A stretch of 64,000 bases of DNA from Dactylis glomerata (Eukaryota > Streptophyta > Magnoliopsida > Poales > Poaceae). The stretch lies in NCBI GenBank assembly GCA_007115705.1, contig QXEO01001034.1:2790001-2854000 (forward strand), written 5' to 3'. Each line of letters begins with the position of its first letter. Position 1 is the stretch's first letter. The notes under the pieces are model-generated. The model saw only the letters and a program-made list of their open reading frames with translations, had not been told where the DNA came from and searched no databases. Below are positions 32,205-44,215 of this stretch, one piece after another. Both the position numbers and the translations under genes were made by a program.

Positions 32205-34311
32205 TTCCTTATATGCATTCTGTTGTTAGGGTATGGAAGCGCCTAGCGCTAATTCTTCTTAATTCTCAGTCAATCCATGTAATCACTATTTAATAGATTG
32301 AACTCCTCCTCTGTTTCCATCATGTATTGTTTTGGTCTTTGTTTGATATCTTCCTGCAAAATCACTTTGTATAGTTGTAGACTAGAGGCTTGATGCATTT
32401 TTGTTCTTTTTTCCTTGTCATGCTAATCTCTAGCATAGTTTGCACATAGAAACTCCTTCATAAAATTAAGAAAAAAAATTAGAGTGGGGGAACCCACTGT
32501 GCAGCTTCAAAAACATATTTCTAGAATAAAATATATCACCTTGATCAAATTAAAATTTGGAGGAAAATAGGATGACCTATGTCCTAATGATCTCAGAGCT
32601 AAACCTTCCCAATGCTCCTCTTTTGGCTACAGGAGTTATGTGGGCAGTCTATGCTACTAATATTGGGTATAGGAGGCAACTAGGTAATGGAAACAAAATT
32701 TTGGTTAGGGAAAAGATAATTGCAAAATATAATACAATTGTGGAAAATATGTTAAACGCCTATCATTTTATGTGATCTGTGATAGATTTTTTCTGCGTGG
32801 TTGTTATTTTTACCCCAATTATGTTGATTCTTTCCAATTATCATTTTAGGTTATTGCTCTCTGGCTATTATGTTTTGGGATTCATATGTTATTATCAATG
32901 AACATTGTTGCATAGTGGTCTAGGATGGAGTTCCAAATACTAATATCGGGCATACTAGTTGAATGTCATGCATTGCCACATCTCAATATATTTAGACATG
33001 GATGCATTATCAAAGCATCTATACTTCACGGTATATGCAAAACATATAGCTGAGACAAACTAATATCCACTTCCATTGCTAGTCCAATGGGCTTAATGGT
33101 CAAATGCACCAAAGATTAGCGGATAAAAAGCTATTAATCATAGAATTCTTAGAACCTAATTGGGTTCAGATTTGCTTCCTCACTTCTCATGTAGTATATG
33201 TTTTTGAAACCTATACATTATTGTTCTCAAAATAGATACTCCTTTTATACCAATTATATTAGGCCTCTAATGGTTTCAAAAAAATCCTAGAATTAGGCAC
33301 AATTTGGTATTTATACATTAATTAATTTGTAGAAATCACTGCCTCCCTCGCCCTTTTAAATCAGGGCCTATACATGTGTTTGCACACAAACTCTCTCGCA
33401 TTCTCTAATTAGACATATGTTTTTACCGATTAGCACTTACCTCAACCACATAACCTCTCCTACTAGTAAGAGTTTGCCACGACTTGCATGACTAACTGGT
33501 ATGGCCCCATAGGGAGAGAGAGGGGCGGCAATCAAGGCGATCTAGGTTTTCTAAGACTCTCGACAATGGCAACACTGGCTTGTCTCACCTCCGGCGGCCA
33601 CGACTCCATAGTTTCCTAGTCTAATGTCGATCATGTTGTAGCGTGTGGCTCGTGATTATATTTCTGACCAACGTTGTTTATAATCATGTGTCACACTTCT
33701 CTAAAGTGGCATGTTTGCTAGTATAAAGTGGCTTATGATTATATATATGGCCAACATTGTTTATAATCATTGCTCGCATAGCATTAAGTTATTTTCCATC
33801 TTCTGCTTCATGGTGTTGTGGTTAAGAACTGAAATGCATGTTATCATGATTTTGGAGGTATGTTCTACAAAATAAAGTGGTCATTGGGAACATGGATCAC
33901 ATGAAATATGTCTTAAGTATAAATTCACCGTGACATCTTTGTTTATGTGCATAAGGTGTGTTGAGATTTGTGAAATCCCTAATGCAACAGTAAGTGTCAA
34001 GCCTTGACGTTACCCAATGATAAGTAGTGCGTGTGAACATTCGTCTTAATTTCTTGTTGCCACATAGGATGGAGATTATGAACCCTATGATGCGAGGAAC
34101 TTAATAGAGTTTCTTGAATGAGTTAGGAAAATGTAGGCTATAAATGGCTCTAGAAAACTAGATGTGACAATGTGGAAATTTTGAAAGGTTCAGATAAAGA
34201 ATTCCAGATAAAATGTTGTTTCATGGTACTTGTGTTATTGTTATGACATGATCATATGTTGACTTAGTTAAGAATGTTTTGCGTGGCTCAGCTAGAAGGT
34301 TGTGTCATGAA
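32205..34311. repeat. Tandem duplication, copy A
   Basis: This about 2.1-kb AT-rich unit is directly followed by a second, diverged copy. Matching landmarks include ATGGAAGCGCC (32235 and 34351), GTTGTAGACTAGAGGCTTGATGC (about 32376 and 34486), GTTGCATAGTGGTCTA and GTGTCATGAAGG at the end. It contains a short frame near 32557-32700 that resembles the segment after a LINE reverse transcriptase. No intact gene is present. Confidence 0.85.
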
Positions 34312-36764
34312 GGTTTTGTTATATGCGTTTTGCTTTTAGGGCACAGATATGGAAGCGCCAAGCACAAATTTTTCTTAATTCTCACTCAATCCACGTCATC
34401 ATTTTATGTATTGAACTCCTCTGTTTCCATCATGTACTGTTTTGGGCTTTGTTTGATATCTACATAGAAATCACTTTGTATAGTTGTAGACTAGAGGCTT
34501 GATGCCTTTTTGTTCTTTTTCCTTTTCATGCTATAATATCTAGCATAGTTTGTGTATAGAAACTCCTTCATAAAATTAATAAACAATATATGCAGTGGGG
34601 AAACCCAGATTCAAAAAAATCTTCCTAGAAAAAAAATCATCTTGATCAAAATAAAATTTGGAGGAAAATAGGATGACCTATGCCCTAATATTCTTAGAGC
34701 TAAACCTTCCCAATGCTCCACTTTTTGGCTGGGTTATGTGGGCAGTTTATGCTACTAATATTGGTTATAAGAGGCAGGTGGGTAATGGAAAGAAAATTTT
34801 GGTTCGGGAAGACATTTGGCTGGGCAGAGATAATTGCAAAAAAACACAATTGGGGCAAATACGTATGATTTTTATGTGATCTGTGATGGTTTTTTCTGCA
34901 TGGTTGTTATTTTTACCCCAATTGTGCTGGGTTTTTCCAATTATCATTTTAGGTTATTGCTCTCTGGCTATTATGTTTTGGGATTTATATGTTACTCCAT
35001 CCGTTCCTTGATATAAGGTGTATAGTTTTCTTGCACGGATATTAACGCATAGGCCAAAAAGGGCAAATTTCGATACTTTTAGACGTTAATAAAGGTAGGT
35101 GATTGATGTGAGAATAGAGGAAAAATATGAAAATCTCGGTATCTTATCTCTCCTAATCAGATTGACTCCTAAATTGTGTAAAACAATCCCACAATTCATC
35201 CATACACCTTATATTTTGGATATTTTTAATAGAAAACTATACACCTTATATCAATGAATAGAGGGAGTATTATCAATGAAAATTGTTGCATAGTGGTCTA
35301 TGATGGAGTTCCAAATACTAATATTGGGGATACTAGTTGAATGTCATGTGTTGCCACATCTGAATATATTTAGACATGGATGCATTATCAAAGCATCTAT
35401 ACTTCACGGTATATGCATAACATATATAGTTGAGACAAACTAATCTCTACTCCCATGCTAGTCCAACGGGCTTAATGGTGAAATGCATAAAAGAGCAGCG
35501 GATGACAAGATATTAATCACGGAATTCTTAGCTTATGTTACCAGAACCTAACTGAGTTCTGATTTGCTTCCTCTCTTTTCATATAGTATATGTTTTCAGA
35601 ACCTATACATTATTGTTCTCAAAATAGATAGTCCTTTTATACCGATTTTATTAGGCCTCTAATGGTTTGGAAAAATTCCTAGAATTAGGCACAATTTGGT
35701 GATTAGTACATTAATTAATTTCTAGAAATCATTGTCTTCGTCTCCCTTTTAAATCAGGCCCTATACATGCGTTCACACACAAACTCTTTGGCCTTCCCTA
35801 ATTAATCATCATAACTAAGGAGATAGAAATGAGTGATTTTGATCTATGTTTTAACGATTAGCGCTTACCTCGGTCACAGAACCTCTCCTACTCGTAAGAG
35901 TTTGCCACCACTTGCACGACTAAACGGTATGGCCCCATAGGGGGAGAGAGGTGGCGATCAAGGCGGTCTAGGTTTTCTACGACTCTTGACGATGATGACC
36001 CCGGCTTGTCTCACCTCCGACGGCCCATAGGTGCGTTGGAGGTGCGACGGACCTCGGCTCCATAGTTTTCTAGTCTAATGTCGATCATGATGTAGCGTGT
36101 GGCTTGTGATTATATTCTGACCAACATCGTTATAATCATGTTTCACACTTCTCTAAAGGGGTAAGTTTGGTAGTATAAAGTGGCTTATGATTATGTATCT
36201 TGCCAACATCGTTTATAATCATTGTTGCACATCATTAAGTTCTCTTCCATCTTCTACCTAACGGTGTTGTGGTTTAGAACTGAAATGCATGTTATCAGGA
36301 TTTTGGAGGTATGTTCCACAAAATAAAGTGTTCATTGGGAACGTAGATCACATGAAATATGTCTTCAGGATAAATTCACTGTAATATCTATGTTTATGTG
36401 CATCATGTGCATAGAGAGTTATGAAATCCCTAATGCAACACTTAGTGTTGAGCCTTGATGGTTACCCAATGATAAGTAGTGTGTTCGAACATTCATATTA
36501 ATGGCTTGTTGCCACATAGGATGGAGATTATGAACTCTATGATGTGAGTAACTTAATAGAGTTTCTTGAATGAGTTAAAAAAAAGGTAGGCTTTAAATGG
36601 ATCTACAAAACTAGATGTGACTCTGAAGAAATCTCGAAAGGTTCAGATAAAAAATTCTAGACAAAAGGTTGTTTCCTGGTGATTGTGTTATCGTTATGAC
36701 ATGCTCACATGTTTACTTAGTTAAGAATGTTTTGTGTGGCTCAGCTGGAAGGTTATGTCATGAA
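34312..36764. repeat. Tandem duplication, copy B, with a Stowaway insertion
   Basis: It matches copy A from ATGGAAGCGCC to TATGTCATGAAGG, with many substitutions and small indels. It is longer mainly because of the 273-bp Stowaway at 34995-35267. The frame near 34658-34830 is slightly longer than in copy A and reads GNGKKILVREDIWLG, like the G-N-G...W-x-D/E segment after plant LINE reverse transcriptases. Confidence 0.85.
34995..35267. mobile_element. Stowaway-type MITE (Tc1/Mariner) with TA target duplication
   Basis: The element starts CTCCATCCGTTCCTTGATAT and ends with its inverted repeat (ATCAATGAATAGAGGGAG), flanked by TA at 34993-34994 and 35268-35269. The repeats extend for about 30 bases (TAAGGTGTATAG paired with CTATACACCTTA). 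The empty site in copy A at about 32888 reads ATGTTATTATCAATG with a single TA. Confidence 0.92.
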
Positions 36765-37870
36765 GGATAAGTTAACATAAGGCATGTTGTCTAAAGAAAC
36801 ACAACTATGAACTAAGACAAGCAATGGAATAATAATACCATATATGATTTTTTTAGTTAACAACCAAGAGAGAAATGAGGGGACGTGGTCAACCACCCCT
36901 TATGACGTTGGTGCCTGATCGGGGCACCCAAAACAAATATTTGTTTCGATCCCTGGATCCTTAGCGCTATATAACAGAAGAGGATGTCGTTATTCGGTGT
37001 GGACACATGTACGAGTTAATACCACCTCCTAACCCACCGATCATCCTAATAATGCGCTAATAGGGACTGAGACTGACTGTCTCCACCGCCGGCCACCAGG
37101 CACCAGGAGGGCAGTGTCAGCGGCGTCCTAGGCAACTACGCCGACCAACAGATCGCCACACCACAGGAAGGCCATGGGCACTCACAGTATTCTGGTTAGT
37201 ACCATTCTTATCTTCATATCATTAGGCGTAACCAAGTGATTAAGATCTGTTTTAAGTTAGTCCTAAAGGTTTAAATCTAACAAGCCTCTCCTTGATAATT
37301 AATAGATTTGCTGATCTTCTCACCTCTCCTAGTAAACCTATTATACGAAACTAAAACTAGGTTGGCTCACTCTTAACTCAGGTGGTGAGGCGTGACCGCG
37401 TGAAGTCTCGGTTTGGCACGGCCATATTTTACTGGCCCTCTCACTCCACGCTGCCAAGTGTCAACTACCTGGTTGAGGAAACTTCCAATCCTACAATCCT
37501 TCTGGTACTACGAAAACAAAACAGAAAACAGTTGATAAGGTTCTGCTCTAGATAGCTTCGTCAAGAACTCAAGATGTGTACTAACTACCAAGTAGGTGAA
37601 CGCCACTCACTTTGTACCGCTAATTCTGGTCCACAGCGTGGGTGCGGCACCACCACGACGGACGGAAGGATCCATGCGCAATGCCGAACTGATCAAAACC
37701 AACTGCCAGCTCAGTTACGACCAACGATGAAGCTACGATCAAGAGAGGGCATGAGGGATCGCGGGAACCTGAATGATCATACATGAACCACGTCGCAAAT
37801 GGATACACCGCGAACACACTAGCTAGCTACCGCTGCCGATCAGTCAGTACTCAGTACTCAATCGCGATCA
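36765..37870. other. Intergenic DNA downstream of the XTH gene
   Basis: No gene is seen. The last few hundred bases before 37870 should include the 3' UTR of the minus-strand XTH gene. The remainder shows no repeat structure that I could define. Confidence 0.4.
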
Positions 37871-40805
37871 TCAGAGGGCGGAGTCTGCGCCGCCGGCACG
37901 ACGGTGGCGCTTGCCGTGCCTGCGCCGGTCCCACGACCGCGCCTCGCCCGACGGGAGGTACATCGCCGCCTCCGCGCCCACGCTGCACTCCGGCAGCGGC
38001 GCCGGGTACCGTGCGCGGTCGTAGCAGTACCCGTACGTCATGTACCTCGAACGGACCTTCTCCATCGCCGCCCGCCGCGCGGGCGACATCGTCTCGTCGG
38101 CGCCGTGGTCCGGCTGGAGCAGGAGGTCGGTGAACTGGGCGACGTAGGGCGCGTACTTGTAGTCCACCTTGTAGCGGCCGCCGGAGGTTGCCCAGCTGGA
38201 GCCGTCCCAGATGGTGGCGTACAGTGACATGGGCTTGGACGGGAACTGCGCCCCCATCCGCTCGCTCCGCACCACCTCTCTGATCGGTGTCTCGTCGATG
38301 TAGAATCTGCACACATACAAAAGAAAAATGGTCGATCAATGAGAGCCAACATAACACACTCACATATATACCATCAAACAACAAGTAGTATATGAGTGAA
38401 ATTTATTTAGTACTAGACGCGTGTTAATAACAGTCTGAAGCATTTGCAGTGGAAACTTGAACGAGTTCAGACTTTGGGCATGCCTCCATGTGAACGCCGA
38501 CCCTGAACAGAGCGAGTTGGCTAGGATTTGCAGTGAAAACTGTAAGAAGTTCAGGCTTTGGACACGGTGAACGTGAAGGTCCTGAAAAGAGCGGGTTAGC
38601 TCATGTGAAAGTGAATCGCATGGTGAAAAGAGGATGATGCTGCGGTAGAGGTGACTTTCTTCTCCCATCTCCATTAAAAGCCGACTCGCGAGCGATCACA
38701 CAACTCCTGCAGAGGGTAGCGTAGAAAGCAGGTGGGCGACGCAATTATGCGAGGAAAGGCAGGCACGGGGATCTTGGTGGAAGGATCAGGCGCAGGGTGT
38801 GAGACTCCATGCACATGCTGTGATGAATGTTCAGGTTTAGTGGATGGAAACTGTAAAAGCAGACGACCCATTTCTCATGCCAACTTTACTCACAGCGACA
38901 TGCAGTCTGAATGGGAGTGTGGCTGTGTGTGTAGTAAAAAGTTGCTAAGGTAATTTGCAGTACTGTAAATGAGGCCCATCTATGTTTTCAGTTAATGGAT
39001 GTGTAAACTGAGCTAGTAATGAATCAGGTGGAAACATGGCTTCTTGGCGAGATTTTGATCTTTGAATGTTTCTCTTTCGAAGCCAACAATCTGAAGCATA
39101 TTAGTAACGCATTGTCACTTCCATACCCTTTGTGGCAACGCTATCTACTCAATTTTGGGCCCTCGGTACTTGAAATTATTAAAGCGGCAACGGCATAACG
39201 AATCTATAAGCTGTAAAGAAGAAGAGCCAATATCGCTCAATCATATCAAGAGAGTGAGAAAAAAAAGGAAGAAAGTGAAGAGGAAGGAAAAGAGAGGTAC
39301 TACTACCTGAAGCTAATGATAGTGAAGATTAACTACATTGCTCTACCACATTCAGCATTACTAAGTAGTAGCATTGTTAGGAAGAAGAAACAGTGAAACA
39401 CTTAAACTGTTTCATCGATGGGGTACAAGGATGTCGCTAGTGTTAATGTATACTAATAATCCAGCAAGTAAAGCTAACCAAAGTCAGGTTGCAGTTGTTT
39501 CAGCTAAAACTCTTGTACTACATATGCCTGAAGCCTCAGTTCAGCTTCCCTGTGTGAATTGTGGATTTGTGAACTCGTCTACGTACTCAAACTCAAAGTT
39601 GAGTTAATGATAATGATAATGTAGATAAACTACATTGTTCTACAACATGCAGAGTTGCTAAGTAGTAGCATTGCCAGGAAGAAGAGAGGAAAAACAGTGA
39701 AGCACTGACACTATTTCATCGATGCGGTACGAAGAGCTTACTAATCTTAATGTATACCAAATATCCTGGAGAATAGTGATCCTGCACTGTTGGAGCAAGT
39801 AAAGCTAATCAACTTGAGGTTACAGTTGTTTCACCTACAACTCTTCTACACTACATGCTGTTGGGTTAATGTTCCCTGTCAGAACTCTGAATTTGTGAAC
39901 TCATCATGTACGTATTGAAAGTTTGATCTCATCAATCCTTGCAGTGAATGCAACAACTCAGAGTTGCAACCGTGCAAACGCAGTGCAGTCGATCACGAGT
40001 AAATTAAATTCTCCTGAGGAGAGAGCAATAATGGTAGAACAGAGCAGGGCAGGGTTGTTCTTACACGATGGTGCGATTGGTCCAGAGGATGGCGTAGCGG
40101 TGGAAGTCCTGCGTGGGGTCGAACCAGAGGCCGTACCTCTCCTCCCTTCCGACCGCCGTGCTGCCGTCGCCGTAGACGTTGGTCTGCACCCTCCACTCCT
40201 TCCCCTTCACGTTCCCCAGGAACTCGAAGTCCAGCTCGTCGTGCGTCTTCTCGTACACGTCGCCGTTCGACATCTACCAACCAATCGCAACGCTAAGTTA
40301 ATCTTTCGCCGATGTCTATGCATCGTTTCCTCTGTGAAAGGATTGCGGCGGAGGTTTATTGACTTACGTAGAAGGCGACGACGACGCCGGCGGTGTGGTC
40401 GGCGGGCAGCTTGATGCTGGCGCTGAAGAGGCCGTGGAGGTGCGCGCCCCGCGACGCGAACCCGGAACCTAGAACAGAGCAGAGGCAATCAGGCAGATGC
40501 ATCAATGGCAATGAGGACCGGAGGGGCGGCGCATCGCACAAGGGGATGGTCCGACCACCGGATTAACTGAACTTGGGGAAGAGCTTGTGGTTGGTTGTAG
40601 AGGTACCTGTCCGCTCGTCGAGGGAGATATGGACCCGCTTGCCGTCGCCGTGGAGCCTGAGGTTGGAGTCCCCGAACAGCTGCGTGTAGCCCTCCCCGAA
40701 GGTGAGCGCGGGCGTGTCCGGGCGGGGGACCAGGAGGTCGTCCGCGGCGGAGGACGACGCGATGAGGAGGAGGACGACGACGACCGAGAGGAAGCGAGCC
40801 GCCAT
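37871..40805 (-). CDS. XTH: Xyloglucan endotransglucosylase/hydrolase (GH16), 4 exons
   Basis: Exons 40805-40607, 40468-40368, 40273-40065 and 38306-37871 keep frame with GT-AG introns and give 314 residues. Residues 1-21 form a hydrophobic signal peptide. GH16 follows, with HDELDFEFLGN at 111-121; Glu113 is the expected nucleophile and Glu117 the acid/base. The XET C-terminal part contains PMSLYATIWDGSSWATSGG and a Cys-rich end (YGYCYDRARY, LPEC) with a basic tail (RRRHGKRHRR). The enzyme cuts and re-joins xyloglucan in the cell wall. The motif D-E-L-D and the segment GNVKGKEWRVQTNVYG fit group III, nearest to Arabidopsis XTH27-30. The N-glycosylation site found just after the catalytic motif in many XTHs is absent; an N-R-T lies at 166-168. 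Intron 3 is 1758 nt. Confidence 0.93.
39315..39922. repeat. Two diverged direct copies of a ~300-bp unit in intron 3 of the XTH gene
   Basis: Copy 1 (about 39315-39605) and copy 2 (about 39606-39922) share landmarks in the same order: AACTACATTG, TAAGTAGTAGCATTG, TTTCATCGATG, AAGTAAAGCTAA, CAGTTGTTTCA and TTGTGAACTC. They have many substitutions and indels, so the duplication is old. Neither copy codes for a recognisable protein. Confidence 0.8.
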
Positions 40806-42048
40806 TGGTATCGCTCCGATACCCTGCTTCTCCTCTGTTCCTCCGGTCCTCTGTGTCTCTGTCTGTCTCTAGAGTCTAGCCCGATGGGTTGGAAAGGAAG
40901 CTAGCTTTGTACGCGCCGGGGAAGCAGTGCGCGAATGGCGCCTTTATCGGGATTTGCACTCGCAGCGAGGAGCGCGTTAAGTGCGGCCGTGATAGCTGGC
41001 AGATTAATTACGGATGGATGCGCCATGCGAGGAGGAGGACAGCGTTCTTCTGTACTGATATTGAAGGAGTATATCACGAAACTCTTGTATTTACCCGCCC
41101 TTAATTCGCCAATCAATCGTACTACAGCAGTATACGAAAGCTTCCGCTTCACGCCGCGATTATAGACACCGTGTTGACACGATCTTCTTCCCGTTTCCTT
41201 GGCCGCGGCTTGGTCCACAAGTCCATACATACACTGATACGCAGGGCCTGGAGAAGGGTACAAAGGAGGCACGGCTAGCGACAGGCTGGTCGACAGACAG
41301 ACATTCGGCGTATGACATTGGCGGAACTATCGTATTCGTGGGGCGTCGCATGAGCAGGAACTGGTCCAAGACCAGGTGATCGGGCGCATTTGGATCCGAC
41401 GAGGGATAACCGGGAAGGTATCCTAGAAATGTTGAACATGAGCACGTACGGCTGCGGCGCTGGTATCATATGCAAATAGTGGTCGTAGGATCTGGTCAGG
41501 ATCCGTCAATTAATCGGGCGACGCACTGTCGCCGGAAATTTAGGGGGCGACGGATGCGACCGCCGACAGCTGGGGCCTGACTCCGGCAGCTTTTTCCGAC
41601 GACGTCCGTCGTGTACTACGAATACTACATGGCTGCCTAAGGTCCGTTTGGTTTTTAGCCACACTTTGCCAAGTCAAAGTTTAGCTGCCATAATTTTGCT
41701 AAGCCAAAGTTTGGCTGTCAAGCCAAAGGAGCCTTGCTGGCGTCGCCGCCCTTGTACCGTCCCATTGCTGGCCGGCTGCTCGTCCATCTCCATGGCCGGC
41801 GCCACTGCTAGGAAGAGGACGTTCTGGCACGGTGCTCGCTGTGGTGCTCCTTGTTGTGCTGGGAGACACATATATATATAGTGGCGGGCCGAAGGGACAC
41901 ATGTCCCTGCACGGGAAACAGCGGTGATGCGGCGAGAAAAAGCCACCACCTTGGCAGGAACGCGCTAGAATGCAGCGGGGACGCACTGGCCAAATTAAAA
42001 ATATGACCGGCGGACTTGATGCGTCGCGCCGCTGTGCGCGCCGGCTAG
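40806..42048 (-). promoter_or_regulatory. Upstream region of the XTH gene and intergenic DNA
   Basis: Next to the ATG the minus strand has an AGACAGACAGAGACACAGAG leader-like stretch and, further up, GATAAAGG as a weak TATA candidate near 40945. From about 41640 to 41720 the sequence GGTCCGTTTGGTTTTTAGCC begins what looks like a decayed MITE end, but no partner end was found. Beyond this I see no gene before the CACTA element. Confidence 0.4.
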
Positions 42049-42067
42049 GTGCACTACGCCAGCCAAC

Positions 42068-42590
42068 AGCTACGCCGACGGCCTCGGCCGTCGGCCTAGC
42101 TACAAAAACCGTCGGCACAGTCCTACGCCGACGGCAACCGTCGGCGTAGAGCCGTCGGCATAGATTTCGTCGGCTCCTCCCGTATGGCCGTCGGCGTAGC
42201 TATGGCCATCGGCTTAGCTAGGTAAGGCGACGGCTTCGCGCGGCCATCGGCGTGCCTCGACCGTCGGCAGAGCAGGACTGACGGCGGACAAGGAAACGTC
42301 TGTCTGAGCTACGCCGACGGCAATGCCGTCGGCATAGAGCCACGTGTCAACTGCTCTGATCTTGCTATGTGAAGCTACTCCGACGGGCACGACCGTCGGC
42401 ATACGTGGTTCGGCCGGGAGAGGAGGTAGGCCGACGGCAAAGCGGTCGGCATACGTAGACGTGCGGAATTCTGGTAGCGAGCTAGGCCGACGGCCAAGCC
42501 ATCGGCGTAGCTTCCACGTGTCCAATTCTGGGAACATTTTGGTTGTCTGATAGCGAGCTAGGCCGACGGCTTTGCCGTCGGCTTAGCCTC
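42068..42590. repeat. Left subterminal repeat array of the CACTA element
   Basis: The short unit TACGCCGACGGC and its complement recur about a dozen times, often as facing pairs such as CTACGCCGACGGCAACCG next to TCGGCGTAG, which can form small hairpins. This is the expected site for binding of the element's DNA-binding protein. Confidence 0.85.
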
Positions 42591-42599
42591 ACAGGTTTT

Positions 42600-43872
42600 T
42601 CGTTTCTATTTGTTTTCTGTACCATTCCTGCAAATAAAATACCAGATTCAATATTTAATCACATATAAACTAATAATCTCACAAAATCACTGCATCCATG
42701 AACATCTCAACAAATCTCCATATAAAACATTTATAACCAAGTCACAAATTCATTACACATAGTTCAAACAATCATAAAACACATAGTTCAAACGATCTCC
42801 ATATGGTCATGGCACCACGACAAGTTCACATGATGTTATCACGAGCACGATAAATTCATTACATATAGTCCAATGATCACAAAACACCATGTTCCATACA
42901 AACCGGTCGACAACGGACTTCAAGCACCGGCACAACACAAGCATCGCCGCCAAGGACATCATCACTACATAACAAAGAAGAACCATTTAGCATGGCAATG
43001 AACCACTAATTAAGGTGCCAAAATACGGAGAGAAAATATGTTGCAAGGCCTGTACTGTACTGCATATAGTTACTGTCCCTCTCTCACACACGCTCTTTGT
43101 ACAGGATGGATAGTGTGGTAAGTAATGTATCAACTTTGTAGTCTCTCCAGGACATTGTCTAAACGCCTGTAGGCTTTGGAGTTTGGACTTGGCAGAAGGA
43201 AAAACTATGGGTATCGCAAAATTATACTATATGAAGGGCAGTATGGTCCAGTGAGCTAATAGCCGTACGTGCATGTGTGTTGTACAGAGAGCCACAAGGT
43301 CTAAACGCATGTGGACTTCAACTATTTAGTTAGTGAACAACCACACTTTTGTAGAGAGCCACAAGGTCCACAGCCTTGATGTCAGCTACTGCTACAGAAC
43401 TAGCCCAACATATGCAAAGATCACACTGAAATTAGAAGTGGTTATGTTTTATCCTTAATGTAAAAAATAGCATTATCCTTGGGGAAACTAACTACACTAC
43501 CCATTAGAGAAAAATGTGTGATTGTAAAATGTGAAATGCAACGCTATCGTTTCTTTTTTAAGCTCTGTCACACACTGGATTGATGAAATTGTATTCTTAA
43601 TAGAAGTGTGCTCATCTTACTGTCCTTTCCAGACATTGCTGTTTATAGTCTACAATAATTGTGGGTTTGTCAATAAATGTGCTCATCTTACTGTCCTTAA
43701 CAGAAGTTAGCATGGAACTAACCTGAAACGGCAAACCAAGTGGCGAACCAAGTGGTGAACCAAGTGGCGAACCAAGGGGCGAGGCAGAAGCACCAGGAGG
43801 ACGACCACCAAGAGGCGTGACAGGAGGTGACTCACGAGCTGAGGGCGAGCACGAGGCAGAAGCACGACCAAA
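42600..43872 (-). other. Internal CACTA sequence with a truncated P-L-G-S repeat frame
   Basis: Mostly AT-rich with short internal repeats (GAGAGCCACAAGGTC twice; GTGCTCATCTTACTGTCCTT twice). Near the right end four copies of a 12-bp unit GGCGAACCAAGT (about 43731-43778) give, on the minus strand, repeated P-L-G-S tetrapeptides preceded by PPVTPLGGRPPGASAS. This may be the tail of a CACTA-encoded ORF cut by the solo LTR at 43878; the identity is a guess. Confidence 0.4.
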
Positions 43873-44215
43873 GTGAGTGATACGTCCATTTTGCATCACT
43901 ATTTTGTATCATAATTTGCTGTTATTCATTGATATATTTCATATTTAGATATGATACTTATGTTATTTCCTCTGTTTTTACATGTTTGATGATCATTAGA
44001 GGATTTGCTGCCGGAGTCAGGATTCTGCTGGAAAAGGACCGTCAAGACACCATATTTTAGAAGATCAAGAAAATTCCAGAAAAATACCAGAAAATTATAT
44101 TTTACCAAAAGACTCTGGAAGCCAGAAGGGGAAGGAGAGAGGAGCCAGGGGGCAGCCTCACGCACAGGGGGGGCGGCCTGGCCCCTGGTCGCGCCGGCCC
44201 TATGTGAGGGCGCCC

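Noticed and set aside
37783..38384. Plus- and minus-strand Arg/Pro-rich frames over the last XTH exon
   Set aside because: They are out-of-frame shadows of the XET C-terminal coding sequence.
39923..40414. Plus-strand frame of 163 codons across XTH exons 2-3
   Set aside because: It is antisense to the GH16 exons and crosses an intron; no family resemblance.
41640..41730. Possible MITE beginning GGTCCGTTTGGTTTTTAGCC
   Set aside because: Only one end-like sequence is visible, with no partner end or target duplication.
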